A stretch of 64,000 nt of DNA from Styela clava (taxonomy: Eukaryota; Chordata; Ascidiacea; Stolidobranchia; Styelidae). Position 1 is the stretch's first letter, and every line of letters starts with the position of its first letter. The stretch spans positions 9,167,001 to 9,231,000 of the forward strand of contig NC_135258.1 in NCBI RefSeq assembly GCF_964204865.1, read 5' to 3'. Position numbers and translations under genes: made by a program. Shown piece by piece: positions 12,401 to 23,700 of this stretch. The notes beneath the pieces were generated by a model. It was not told the DNA's origin. It did no database searches and worked only from the letters and a program-made list of their open reading frames with translations.

Positions 12401-13239
12401 TACAATATCACCTGAAATTATAAAGTTCGAATAAATATTCAGCTCGATTTTTAATTCAAAAGATATTTTGTAACCGAGACAAGTGAACGAACGCTCAACA
12501 AGGCATAAGTACTGTAAAGTTCACAAGACTCACGTTTGAACAAGTAAGTTCACAAGTACATGTTGAAGATCATCACGCCTCTCTCGAGGTTTTTTATCAG
12601 TAATGTAGACACTCTAGTTGCGAAGATACTCACGCTTTAACTCGAAGTTACGATGGGAAAACGGAAAAAAGGCATCTCATACGCTTTGCTCATACTCAAT
12701 TCCTTGAAAAATGAGAAGGTGAGAAAAAGGAGAAAAGTGCTAAAGGTCAGCAGTCGATTTCAACCAAAAATATGGCTTTAGGTCCACAGATTCTGAAATT
12801 CATTTTCTCAAAAAACTGACTCGTATACAGATTGAATATACATCTATAATATATATCCTAAATTTTTTTCGCCGGCTTCAATCTCATATATAATTTAGCG
12901 TTATGTTTGACATCTTAAGCCAAAATCGAAGTCATTTTGCAGCAATTTTACTTCTCATTCTTGACGCAAAGTTTCCTGAAATTTATCGTTTTGAAAAGCA
13001 CGTTTCCACATTGATCAAAACTGTTTTGTGATTGTCACGATTCGACAGGAATGTATTTTTGTTCAAATGATCGAAGGTAGCGTAGGCTAAAGCAGTAGCC
13101 CTGAAATAAAGAGTATTATATTGTATGTCACAGAGTATACAGTAGTACAATATCTTACTAAAGACGTTTTATTCATACAGAAATTCCAGTTTATTCAATT
13201 AAATTTACCTTTAAAAGTACGCCCTCATAAACAATCACA
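9458..13239. other. Unassigned region upstream of the FABP pair
   Basis: No gene can be named. A minus-strand frame without an early ATG is open at 9616-9834. Around 10440-10780 there are degenerate direct repeats built on 'gagaaaaataaata'-like and 'actggtgaaaaattc'-like words. Near 11044-11092 an ATTGG and a CCAAT word face each other within 40 bp, which could be promoter-like but is unsupported. A 69-codon frame at 11212-11421 and an overlapping opposite frame show no known domain. Confidence 0.4.
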
Positions 13240-14917
13240 ATGGCAGCAGCAAAAATGACTGGAAAATGGAAATTAAAATCCTCCGACAAATTCGATGAGT
13301 ATATGAAAGAAATAGGTATTTTTAGTTACAATTTCATATTCAAATTTATTTCAGTGCAATTTTTTATTGTCGCAATTGTTTGCTTGTTTATGGTCGACGC
13401 AAACGTTCCTTGGGATGAATTTAACTAATGATCAAATATCCGACAGGCCGTGCATATATTTCACACGGCATTGACCATGACCCTCGAGACTAGAAACAGG
13501 TATTATGGCGTAACGATTTCTGGTACAATGACGTTCGATTACATCTTTGAGCTGCTTTACTTCTTTTTCTAAATTCAAGTCATGGATAAATATACTTGCG
13601 GCGGATAACTACGATTCAGTATTTGACGCTAGTAACAATTTGTTCATGACGTCATGTTATCTTGTTTGTAAAATACAAAATACGTTATGATGTCATAATG
13701 ATTTTTTTCAAATTTCAATATGACGTCACCAAAGTTTTCTGACGTCCGCGCATGTGAAAGCGGTGGTCACAAGTAAATTTTTAAAAATATCACTCAGCCT
13801 ATAATAGTTGTTTAGTAGCGAGCATAGGTCACTCAAATAGTATTCAATACTGTAGAATTGTACCAAATGATTCAATTCGGTGTCTTGTTTGATAGCTAAT
13901 AGATAACATGTAGGGATCACATATAAGCAAATCACTTCATAACAGCTTTGCCAGACCCTTTATTCAAATTCACGTTATATTCAAATATTGGCGAAATATC
14001 TAACAGCTTTTAATATTCGGCAAATGTTGATAAAAAATGGCTTTTTATCGCATTATTTTTCCAGGAGTAAACATCGCGCTTCGTAAAATGGGCAACCTGG
14101 CAAAACCTACGTTAACACTGAACGTTACAGACGGAACTTTCTATTACAAAAGTGAAAGCACATTTCGTACATTAACCCTGGAGTGTAAAATCGGGGAAGA
14201 ATTCGACGAGACAACGCCAGACGGGAGAAAAGTTAAGGTAGGCCCGACAGACTGCATTAGAAGTTTGTTGTATCAAGTTTAATTTTATCTAAATTTCGCC
14301 AACTGCTCAAAACCGGACACTTGTTGTCTTGTAACAAGTGTACTAATTTTTTTTTTTATTATATTTTTAGACAACTTTCTCTTGGGAAGGTGATAAACTT
14401 CTACACGTGCAGAAATGGGACGGGAAAAGTACAAAGATTTATCGATACATGGATGATTCCGGAGACCTCATCAATGTAACCTTTTTTCAAATTTTGTTAA
14501 AAAACGATATTGCGCCTATATACCGAAACACAATATTTTTAAGCTCACAATTACTGCAGAGCGTCGATTAATTCCGAATAATGTTTTTGATAAAAATGGA
14601 ATTGTGACTAAAATGAGTTGGTCAAAACAGGGGTCGCAATCGGGCAGACCATGTCGACCCAGAATGTTTCCCTACTTTAAAGTAGCTATACTTGTCAGTT
14701 ACTTATTCGAAGCAATTATTGGAACACGCCTAAAATAATATCAAATACACAAGTTAGTAAAATATGTTAGGAATATGATGGAAGGCTTGATTGATTTTTT
14801 CTGGGCGTTTCGAAAACTATTTTAAGTTGCATAAATAAATTACTGAATATTTTAAATATTTTTCAGGATTGTGAGATGAATGCGGTTACCTGCAAACGAA
14901 TCTACACTAAAGCGTGA
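13240..14917 (+). CDS. Fatty-acid-binding protein (iLBP family), copy 1
   Basis: Four exons, 13240-13315, 14065-14237, 14371-14475 and 14867-14917, join to 134 residues with consistent phases (1, 0, 0). Members of this family are small cytosolic beta-barrel proteins that carry fatty acids or retinoids. Evidence is the N-terminal GKWKLKSSDKFDEYM, with the family's G-x-W signature. An Arg at about residue 108 and the C-terminal R129-x-Y131 are the positions that bind the ligand carboxylate in FABP4-type proteins. The 173-bp second exon is typical of the family. The start has a good context ('cacaATGG'). Ligand class (heart/adipocyte FABP versus CRABP-like) cannot be settled by eye. A close paralogue follows 1.5 kb downstream. 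Confidence 0.93.
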
Positions 14918-16435
14918 ACATGACAAATAATATTAAATGTTTTAACTTAATTTTTTTATGTTTTCGTTTTCTAAATTCGCCACTACCTATCCTGCCCATC
15001 ATTCAATCCATCTTTTGATTCGTCTTGCAAGTGATTCTATCTAATATAGGTGAACTAGATCGACACCATCTGTACTTATTATCATTTTTGCTCGTTGGAC
15101 TTATCAACAGTATAGTCCAATAAAAATGTGTTTATTAGACACAAAATGACCTTGCTAAATTGTTTTTCTTCGTGTTCGGTTGTGAAATCGGTTTTCCACA
15201 CAATTAATTGTCCGATCGATTTGAAATTTTCAGTATTTGAAAATAGAAAAATTATTTTTATTTCAAATGTTTTGTGATTATTAGGGGACCTGAAATGTAA
15301 ACGCAAGTTTTGTTGGCATTTGTAATTTATTTATTGACTCGCCTTTATTTAGTATTTGCTACAATTCTATCAACATTTGGTGTCCATATCAGTCATTTGA
15401 TCTTTTCGATATATTTGACCACCGATCTCTTGTTTATCTTTGTACTGCCTACATGGGGTAATATCATCATTTTTATGCAGTAATTTTTATTATATGTTAA
15501 TTTGTGTGTTATAATTTTTTTATTAAGTTTAACAGTCTCGTTAATGGAGAGTGAAGCTGTTAAATAATATTTTGTATTGGTATTGAGCCGAAATCGTCTT
15601 TTTATGCAATAATTTTTATCATATGTTAATTTGTGTATTAATATTATTTTATTGAGTTTGGAGATCTCGTTAATGGAGAATGAATCTTTTAAAAAATATT
15701 CTGTATTGGTATGATTTCTCACAAAACTTTGGCAATCTCACAACGAATAGACCATATCACATATTATACATTTCATTATGCAAAAATGTAGTGTTGTTTA
15801 AATTTTAATTAGAATCTAACACTTGTTGGATCATTTATGACACAGAAAAATGACGATTTAGTGTTTTGAATCTTTCAAGTGTTAAAGATGTCCCGATCAT
15901 AGAAACTTTTGTTTCAAATCAATTCTTTCACTTGTAAATTCTGGTGACAGTAAATCGATTTTTGAAACTTATTTTTGTTTAAATTTCTTTATGTTATCCC
16001 GTTCTGAACTGTACAATTTTTTCGGAATTGTATTGACTCGACTATGGCCCTAAATGAACCACACTTCAACGCTATTATTTCAACGCATATCCAGAAACAT
16101 TACCTTGGCAAATCATTTGCGGGAAATATTTCTTCGAGTCTGTACGTCTGAAAAATATGTTCATGTTTTTTTTTCACGCCCAGCCCTCTACAATTATCTT
16201 ATTCTAGGCTATGTCTTCTGCATGAAACTAGTATCTCATTCTTGAAAATACGTGTGATATTTTTGTTCTTGATTATCGCGGTAATACTTTACTGAATTAA
16301 GCGAACAGGTGAACAACACTTTTTATAATTTGGTTTGGATAGTAAAAATAAAATGAAGCTTTGTCATGCACTGATTATTTTTAGATTATTTTTGTAATAA
16401 CTCAATTTTGATAAATTATTTAAAACAAAAACAGA
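14918..16435. other. Spacer between the two FABP genes
   Basis: The AT-rich spacer contains a candidate polyadenylation AATAAA near 15119 and a two-unit tandem duplication at 15465-15715. No coding signal was seen. Confidence 0.6.
15465..15715. repeat. Two-unit tandem duplication, period about 129 bp
   Basis: 'ttttatgca', 'atatgttaatttgtgt' and 'ctcgttaatggaga' each occur twice in the same order, about 129 bases apart, with several differences between units. Confidence 0.8.
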
Positions 16436-18014
16436 ATGGCAAGTTCAAAATTGAATGGAAAATGGAAACTCAAATCTTCTGATAAATTTGATGAATATAT
16501 GAAAGAATTGGGTGAGTAATATAATGTATTCTGGTCTTTTTACTTATCGATCTTGTTTTACTTATCGATCTTGATCGGTAAGTATGTTGATAGGTATTTG
16601 TCTGTATGTCTGTGTGTTAGATGCACGCGATATCTCACGAAAGCGATGGTTCAATCTGCACCAAATTTTGCATGTGCATTCATCTTAGCTCGGATCAGAA
16701 GCTTATTGATTTTGGATGGATTATGTCGTATAATTAGCGAGTTATCAATCAATTAGTGATGGGACACACGGTGTCACTATAAAGTAAGACCACTGTTTTG
16801 GGGGATCCCCTAACCTTCGATCGATAAGTCTTCGGTTTCCAAACGAATTCTAGTTTAATACTTATTGCAAACGTAACAAATATATTCCACCAGGCTCAAA
16901 TTAGCATTATTTCTGGCAACACTATTTTACTCTATTTTGGTCACGCTATAGGCTACTACTCACACCCTTCACTGTAATTTTTCTACAAATTAACTGCGAA
17001 ATGGTATTGTATAAAGTTAAATCTGTACGTTTAACTACTAGGTGTTGGACTGGCAACAAGAAAAATGGGAAATTTAGCAAAACCTTCATTAACCCTAACG
17101 GTAACGGATGCCGCGTTTTCTTACAAAAGTGAAAGTACATTCCGTAACATGACATTTGATGGAAAGTTCGGATGTGAAACCGACGAAGAAACTGCCGACG
17201 GAAGAAAAGTTAAAGTAAGTTAATTAATAGTATGAAACTAATGGATTTGGATTTTTACCTTCGAATCAAATTCTGTTGTCAGGAGTAAAAGTTCCCTTCA
17301 GTCCACTGGGCAAAATAATCTATGATCTCATAATGGACTTCCAAAAGTTATTTTGACATCATAATGAAATTCTATAAATTTGTCAGATGTACTATAACGC
17401 AAAATTCAGCGTATGCTACAAATTGTAGTATATTATTGTATACATAAGCAAGTATTTTATGAAGTACTGACTTTAATTTGAAAACAAGTTAACAGACCCC
17501 AACTCGCGCGACCAAAAGACGATCTCGGTACGTTAGAGACCAGAATTATTGGTCCCACCCGATCGTGACCCGATTTTGACGGCTTCTTTTCAATATAATA
17601 TAAACCCATAATATTATTGTTTTCCAGACGACTTTGGCGTGGGAAGGTGATAAACTTATGCAAGAGCAGAAATGGGACGGAAAAAGTAGCAAGATTATAC
17701 GATTTGTTGATGATTCAGGAGAACTTGTTATTGTAAGAAATGCTAACGAGAAATTCAATTTATTTACAAGTATACTGTTTGCTGGACTGCTAATTTTACA
17801 TATCACTTTCGTGGCAAAGGAAATTGAGGCAGAACTTTCTTCTTCAAAGCTGAATGCTTTTGTTTGATGCAGGATTTAGATTTATGTGCCTCATCCACTT
17901 TGGTCACCAATGTTAACTCAATTCTATCATATCAATTTCATTGTTTCCTTTCTCCTTTTATAGGATTGCATTATGAATGGAGTCACTTGCAGAAGAGTTT
18001 ACACCAGGGCGTAA
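16436..18014 (+). CDS. Fatty-acid-binding protein (iLBP family), copy 2
   Basis: Exons 16436-16511, 17042-17214, 17628-17732 and 17964-18014 give 134 residues. Exon lengths (76, 173, 105, 51) and phases are identical to those of the upstream copy, so the pair arose by tandem duplication. The G-x-W start (NGKWKLKSSDKFDEYM), the Arg near residue 108 and the terminal R-V-Y are kept. Differences cluster in exon 2 (for example DAAFSYK against DGTFYYK), which covers part of the ligand-cavity wall. The copies may therefore differ in ligand or expression; that is inference. Introns are unrelated in sequence, so the duplication is not recent. Confidence 0.93.
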
Positions 18015-18611
18015 AACAAAGAAGCACAAGATAACGAAAGACGTCTGTTCCACATTGACTTTCCGCAGTATTTTACGATTGTGCTGTTACTTATAATCAA
18101 TACACTCGGCAATTTTTCCCACATTGCTAAATTTCGATGAATAATTTTTTGACGTATTTCAGAAGAGAGTGCTTTTCAATACGACACGTTTCACTCGCCA
18201 GAAGACCGCTTTATGCCTAGTTTATTTGTACTGGGACGTGCTCATGTGATGCTTCGATATGATCAGATAACAGTGCTGTTACTACAAGTTTTTTTTTCTT
18301 GAATGTGCATTGGTAATTTTGATAAAAGTAAAGTCTACTAATAGTTTATTTCTGAGTGCTAAACAATTGAATGTCTAACATCAATCCAATAAATTTTATT
18401 TCTATGAAAAAGCATGGTGAACGTGGTATCTCCGGGTCGGACAAACATTCTGAAGCTTATTTGCCACATTAACTGAGTGCTCGTTTTCAGCAAGTTTACC
18501 ATGTATGATTTTGGAGGTTTATATTGATGATATTCAGCTCCACATTTCATGTATTTAGTTATTTATTTAAATTAAATAATATCTGGCTACCGCATCATGT
18601 AGTATATATAT

Positions 18612-19070
18612 AAATATATACCGGCCCTTATTCAAGCACGGGCGCTTGTTACTTTCGATCGTTACAATAATTAATATATTGTTATTTCCAGTTCTCAAGC
18701 ATGATTTAAACGAGAATGACGCTAATTTTGACTTTTTCTACGCACCGCAGGTACAAATCCGCAAAAGAAGAAAAGTTTTGCGACGCCCTATCAATATTGA
18801 AACGACGCACTTGGGCGTCGCGACGCCCAGTTTGAGAACCATGGTGTATGTACTTGAACGTGAGTGTTATCTAAAGGCGCTTAAAATTTAACAGCGTTGT
18901 GACAAAGCGCTTGCTATTTCCTATTGTTCCCTACAACTGAAAAATCAGGAAACATCGGGCGGGTATTCAAGCACCGGCCCTTATTTTGTTTTATGTTCTG
19001 TTCACACGGGCGGCTATTCAAACGGGCCCTTAATCAAGATCGGGCGGTAAAACGAGCATATACGGTATAT
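18612..19070. mobile_element. Probable non-autonomous DNA element with CGGGCG motifs
   Basis: The left side reads 'ccggcccttattcaagcacg'. The right side repeats 'attcaagcaccggccctta', 'cgggcggctattcaaa' and 'cgggccctta', then 'atacggtatata'. The repeated, partly inverted words at both ends suggest a terminal-repeat element. Its exact ends and target duplication could not be fixed. Confidence 0.5.
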
Positions 19071-19668
19071 ATATCAATGTTTAAACATTGAGAGAATAAA
19101 CTGAAATATTATGTGATAAATCAATGTTTGAACATTAAGAGAATAAACTGAAATATCTGTGACCCATCTAACCTAATCACATATTGCAATTATCTGGTAT
19201 AAAAACCGCTATTCGGACTCCATGAAGATTTAGGTAGCCTGTAGGCCTAATATAAATATATACATACATATCAGCGCGTTAACAATTTTACGTTGTACGT
19301 TGAGTTTTTGATATTTTACATTCGGTCCAATATCATTTTAATCATCATACCCAATTGTCTATCTATATTATCGAATTTGATTTCGTAGTAGAAAATGTTC
19401 AGGTCTCTGTAGTGAATGTGGAGTGCAGCATAATATTCTAAAATAAATTGAAATCCATAAATAAGGAAAGATGTTTCAATGTTTGATATTAACATTGAAA
19501 CACAACATTAGGCCTGCGCAAAACGAAAAAAAGAAATATTATGATAAATTCTAACTTCTAAACGCTTTGTCTGAGGTTCCAATCTTGTGCAATTCTATTC
19601 CATGATCACATACCTCGAAGGATTTCGGTCGGGGAATCGGAATATGTAGCCTATGTATCTCGGAAGTT

Positions 19669-20055
19669 CCGTATTTCCCCGAAAATAAGACTGGGTCTTA
19701 TTTCAATTTTCTTTCGAAAAAATAACACTAGGGCTTATTTTGGGGGGATGTCTTTTATTTTCAATTATCAAAAACAAAATCACAAAGTAGAGAATTTTGA
19801 TATTTTCAAATATATATATACGAAATATGTGAAACGATATCCATTTACTTATAAAAAAAAACACGTTTTTCTCACACTTTTAGGTTTATCATTTGAACCT
19901 GTAGGAGAGATTTCTTGCTATCGACTATAGGTGAAAAATAAATTTCGCGCTATTGACTAGGTCTTATTTTAAGGGGAGGGCTTATATTAAAATAATTTTT
20001 AAAATTCAGGCTATTTCTTATTTTCAGATTAGGTCTTATTTTTGGGAAAACACGG
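19669..20055. mobile_element. MITE with terminal inverted repeats (ccgtatttccccgaaaa type)
   Basis: The left end 'ccgtatttccccgaaaataa' and the right end 'cttatttttgggaaaacacg' are inverted repeats of about 22 bases with few mismatches. Inside, 'gggcttattttgggg' and 'ggtcttattttaagggg' repeat the theme. The 'cccgaaaataagac' ending resembles a MITE type common in animal genomes; the exact family is not claimed. Confidence 0.65.
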
Positions 20056-20089
20056 TAAAATAGTGATGATTGAAAACATGATATGGAAA

Positions 20090-20395
20090 ATCGTACTATC
20101 TAATGCAGCTCTGATTATCCTGCGTGAATTCGCAGGTTCGAATCCCCCGAGGGGTAAATTATGTGCGAGAGGATTGGCGACATCCTTGCTGCCGTAAGAT
20201 TGTTCACGAACCATAACCGCTGGTCGGTTACGCCGTCCTCCACCCTCATGCCCATGCATATGAAAATAAAATAAATTGCCAAATAATCTCATACCCGACG
20301 TCGACTCGTAACCGGACCAGAGGCCGTGGTTCACCATATGGACAAGCCGCATTATCGGCTTTTCTTTCCTTCTAGGATAAATTTGTGAATTCTAT
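20090..20395 (+). mobile_element. tRNA-derived SINE, family A
   Basis: Box B 'ggttcgaatcc' lies near 20135, followed by 'gtgcgagaggattgg', 'accgctggtcggttacg', 'cgtaaccggaccagaggcc' and the 'gataaatttgtgaattcta' end. The head before box B is more diverged than in the 22440 copy. Confidence 0.8.
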
Positions 20396-20760
20396 CCTTA
20401 GTCATTATGCATATCGGGTCATACACTTCTATACGAAACAAAATTATCTCCGAACGTTGCTATAGCATATTCAGATTTGTAGCGTATTGTGTTGCGTAAT
20501 AAGTAGTATTAAGTAGAACAGAGTTGTATTGAGTATTAAATAATAAAATATTGAATTAAACCACATTTTAAAAAATAGAATGGAATGTATTGATCGAAAT
20601 CGAACAACGAACGGCTCAGCCTACAGATCCGCGAATTTCGCGATAGTGATGTCATTCCCGCATTTGGGAAATCCCCATCTCCGAGGGTACGGAATTTTTT
20701 TTGTCTCTGAGTTTTGGATTTACAGACGTCGTTGCAGCGTTGGCGCTTTGTAGAACTAAA

Positions 20761-23700
20761 ATGGCTTTTTCACAGCGTTCCAGACATCGTGATTCTGGAG
20801 ACATCAAGCAACTGTCAAATATAGAGAAGCAAATATTGGCATTTCTTCATGAGTAAGTAGCCACAATTTTTATTTTATAGGTTTGACGTAATTTGCATAG
20901 ATTCAAGATAAAATATAGTAGGTCTACGACTCTACAACGTTTAGGTCTTGGCGTCTGGAATTATGTAGTCACGTCACAAGAAGTACTATAATTTTCTGAT
21001 AAAAAAAATTCTGTCTATGGTACATTTATTTTGTTGTTGCAGTATTGCAATGTATTAGATTTGATTATACAGTTATAGATAGGACTTTCTGCAGTTCTGG
21101 ATTCAGAAAAAGTATTCAAAAACTTAAAACTCTTTCCAGCTATGGAGACCCTGTAAGATCCCCACACACAGACACTCATATCCACGTCTAATGTCAGAAT
21201 GTCTGTGGCAGTTCTCAATATCCTGATATCAGGTTAAAATTATAAGTAGAAGATTTCATGTATAATCTTCACTTGCAGTGATTTTATAAAACAAATGTTT
21301 TCTTTCTCAATTTTATATTTATTTCAATTGATTTTGTGTATTTTTTAGTTTTCATTGCCATTTTTTGTAATGTTATCTTTAAATTGGTGCAAATAAACAA
21401 AGATTCTATTCAACCTAGTCATATCTTAAAAACCAATTATGACACAACAAAGCATTATGAAATTTCCCTTTTTAAAATGTATGCAAACAAACACCATTAT
21501 TTGTTATAATTAGCTAAAAGATAAGTTCAGCCTTTACAACTCCAAGCTAAAGTTAGGAAAGAATAAAGCTTATACTGTGGAAAAAATGTCAGTCATAGAT
21601 GAAACAGAGGAATCTCCCTCGTGGCTTGATGAGTCTACAGAATTACCATCTGTGAATACTAGTGATTCATATGGAAGTTCTGGGAAGCGATTTGGAGCAG
21701 CTGTTGCCAAAAATAAGTTATCACGTTTAAATAAAAACATTTCAAAAACGATGAGAAGACGACATAGTTCAGATGAGAGCAGTGTTACAAATTTAAATTC
21801 CTATAATTCTCAAAGCGGGATGGAAATGCAGAATACTAATTATGTAACACGAAGATTTTTAGAACGAGATAATTCAACCTCGAGAGAAGAAATTCCGCAA
21901 TGTGTTGGAACAAAGAATTTACCAGTGAATAGCAATACAAGTGAATCTTTATCAAGTGCAGACAGCAATACACAGCACGATTATAGTTTAGGTTCGGCGG
22001 CGTTGTCGTCAGCCAAATCAATTGGAAGATATGTCGCAAAATCCATTGCAAGGGAAAGTTCTTTGCCACCAAAGAAACGTGGAAAATTCCATTGCCTCCA
22101 TTCAACTCAAAAAAACGATCAAAATGACGAAAATAAGAATGATGCTGCAATGGAGAAGCAAATAAAATTTCAAAGCAATCGTATTGCAAATTTAGAAAAT
22201 ACTCTGGAACTTGTTTACAAAAAAATGAAGTTACATGAAGATAATATTGATGAATTACAAGAGAAATTATATTTGGTCGAATTTGGAACGCCAGGAACTT
22301 TTCTTGCTAGCTGTAGATTTTATATAGCTCTGTTCAAGTGTACTGCAATTCCTATCATTATAGTGGAGGTGATTTACCGCGTAATATTTGCTGCATTTCA
22401 ATAAATAAAATAAAAAAAAGTCAGTTTCTTCACTAGCAGTATCTTGGCTCGGCGGTATGGCACATCGTGTTGAGCGTTAAGAATACGCTTGTCACCTCTG
22501 ATTACCCTGCATGGGTTCGTAGGTTCGAATCCCATGCGGGGAACGTTATGTGCAAGAGGATTGCTGGACTTCTCGCTGCTGCAGGGTGGTTCACCTAACC
22601 GCTGGTCGGTTACGTCTTCCATCTCCATCAAGTTTATGCTTCCGAAAACAAATAACTGGCTAACTAATCCCATACCCGACATTGACTGGTAACCGGACGG
22701 AAGGCCGTGGTTCGATATATGATTAAGTCGTCTTATCGGTTTTCCTCTACCCGGGGTAAATATGTAAATCCTATCCTATCAGAAATTTTGAGTGTTGGGT
22801 TAAGCCTGAACTGAATTTGTTTCTGAAATCAGATAGAAAGAAGGATCTTGTAAAATTGAAATAGTTTTGGGCATTATTTTCTTATACAACGTATTTATAT
22901 GCTTTTTGCCTCAAACAAGGCTAAGCACAAGCTAGGTAAACTGCTAGGTAAGGACCTTCTATAGCAGTGGTTCCTAAACCGCGGCCCCTCTTTCCAGTCC
23001 GTGAGAATTTTGCTTATTATTTTGGCCCCTGGTTAATTAACTTAGGAACCATTGTTCTTTAGTTTGGAATTACTGGAATGTTTTGGGTTGACAATCAAAA
23101 TTTGTTGTGTTTTGATAATATATTTTTCTTAAATTTCAAGGAGTTTCATGTAAAAGACTTCTTTTAAATGTTCCAGCAACTATCAATCTGAGAACACTCA
23201 GCACGAGACACTGAAGATCGCTCAAGCACTAGGGAAGAAAACGAAGCATGAAATCAATAGGGACTTATATAGGTATGATATGGAACTTTTCATTCAGAAA
23301 GTAGATTTATAAGTATTACAATATCTCATGTAGCCTATATTCGAATATTTATTCTCAAATATATTTGTCCTGTATTACATCATTTTCTTGTATAGCACTC
23401 TATACTTCCTCCAAGTTAGGTCCTAATTTGATATGTAAATTTTCCATTAAACGATTCATAATTTAAAAATAACAGATATTTCCAATCTTTACTTCAGATT
23501 GCCCCAGGGTTTAATGATTATTAACTTTTTTTCTAACAGTAACGGGTATTAAAGGCATTTCTATATATAATTGAGCTATGGCAATGCGTATTTGTCTCAT
23601 CACTCCGAGGCAGATAATTACGATTCCTTAACTTTCTTGGATAAAATGTCCCGTAAAATTCAGTAAACTCCACTTTTATTTGTATTTTATAGCCTCAAAA

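Larger units (their letters stand above)
18015..20760. other. Repeat-rich spacer between FABP copy 2 and ADAR
   Basis: It holds a candidate polyadenylation AATAAA near 18388, a MITE-like block at 18612-19070, a two-copy 47-bp duplication at about 19074-19160, a TIR element at 19669-20055 and a SINE at 20090-20395. No gene was recognised. Confidence 0.6.

Noticed and set aside
18646-18891. 81-codon plus-strand frame
   Set aside because: It lies entirely inside the CGGGCG-type repeat block and has no domain.
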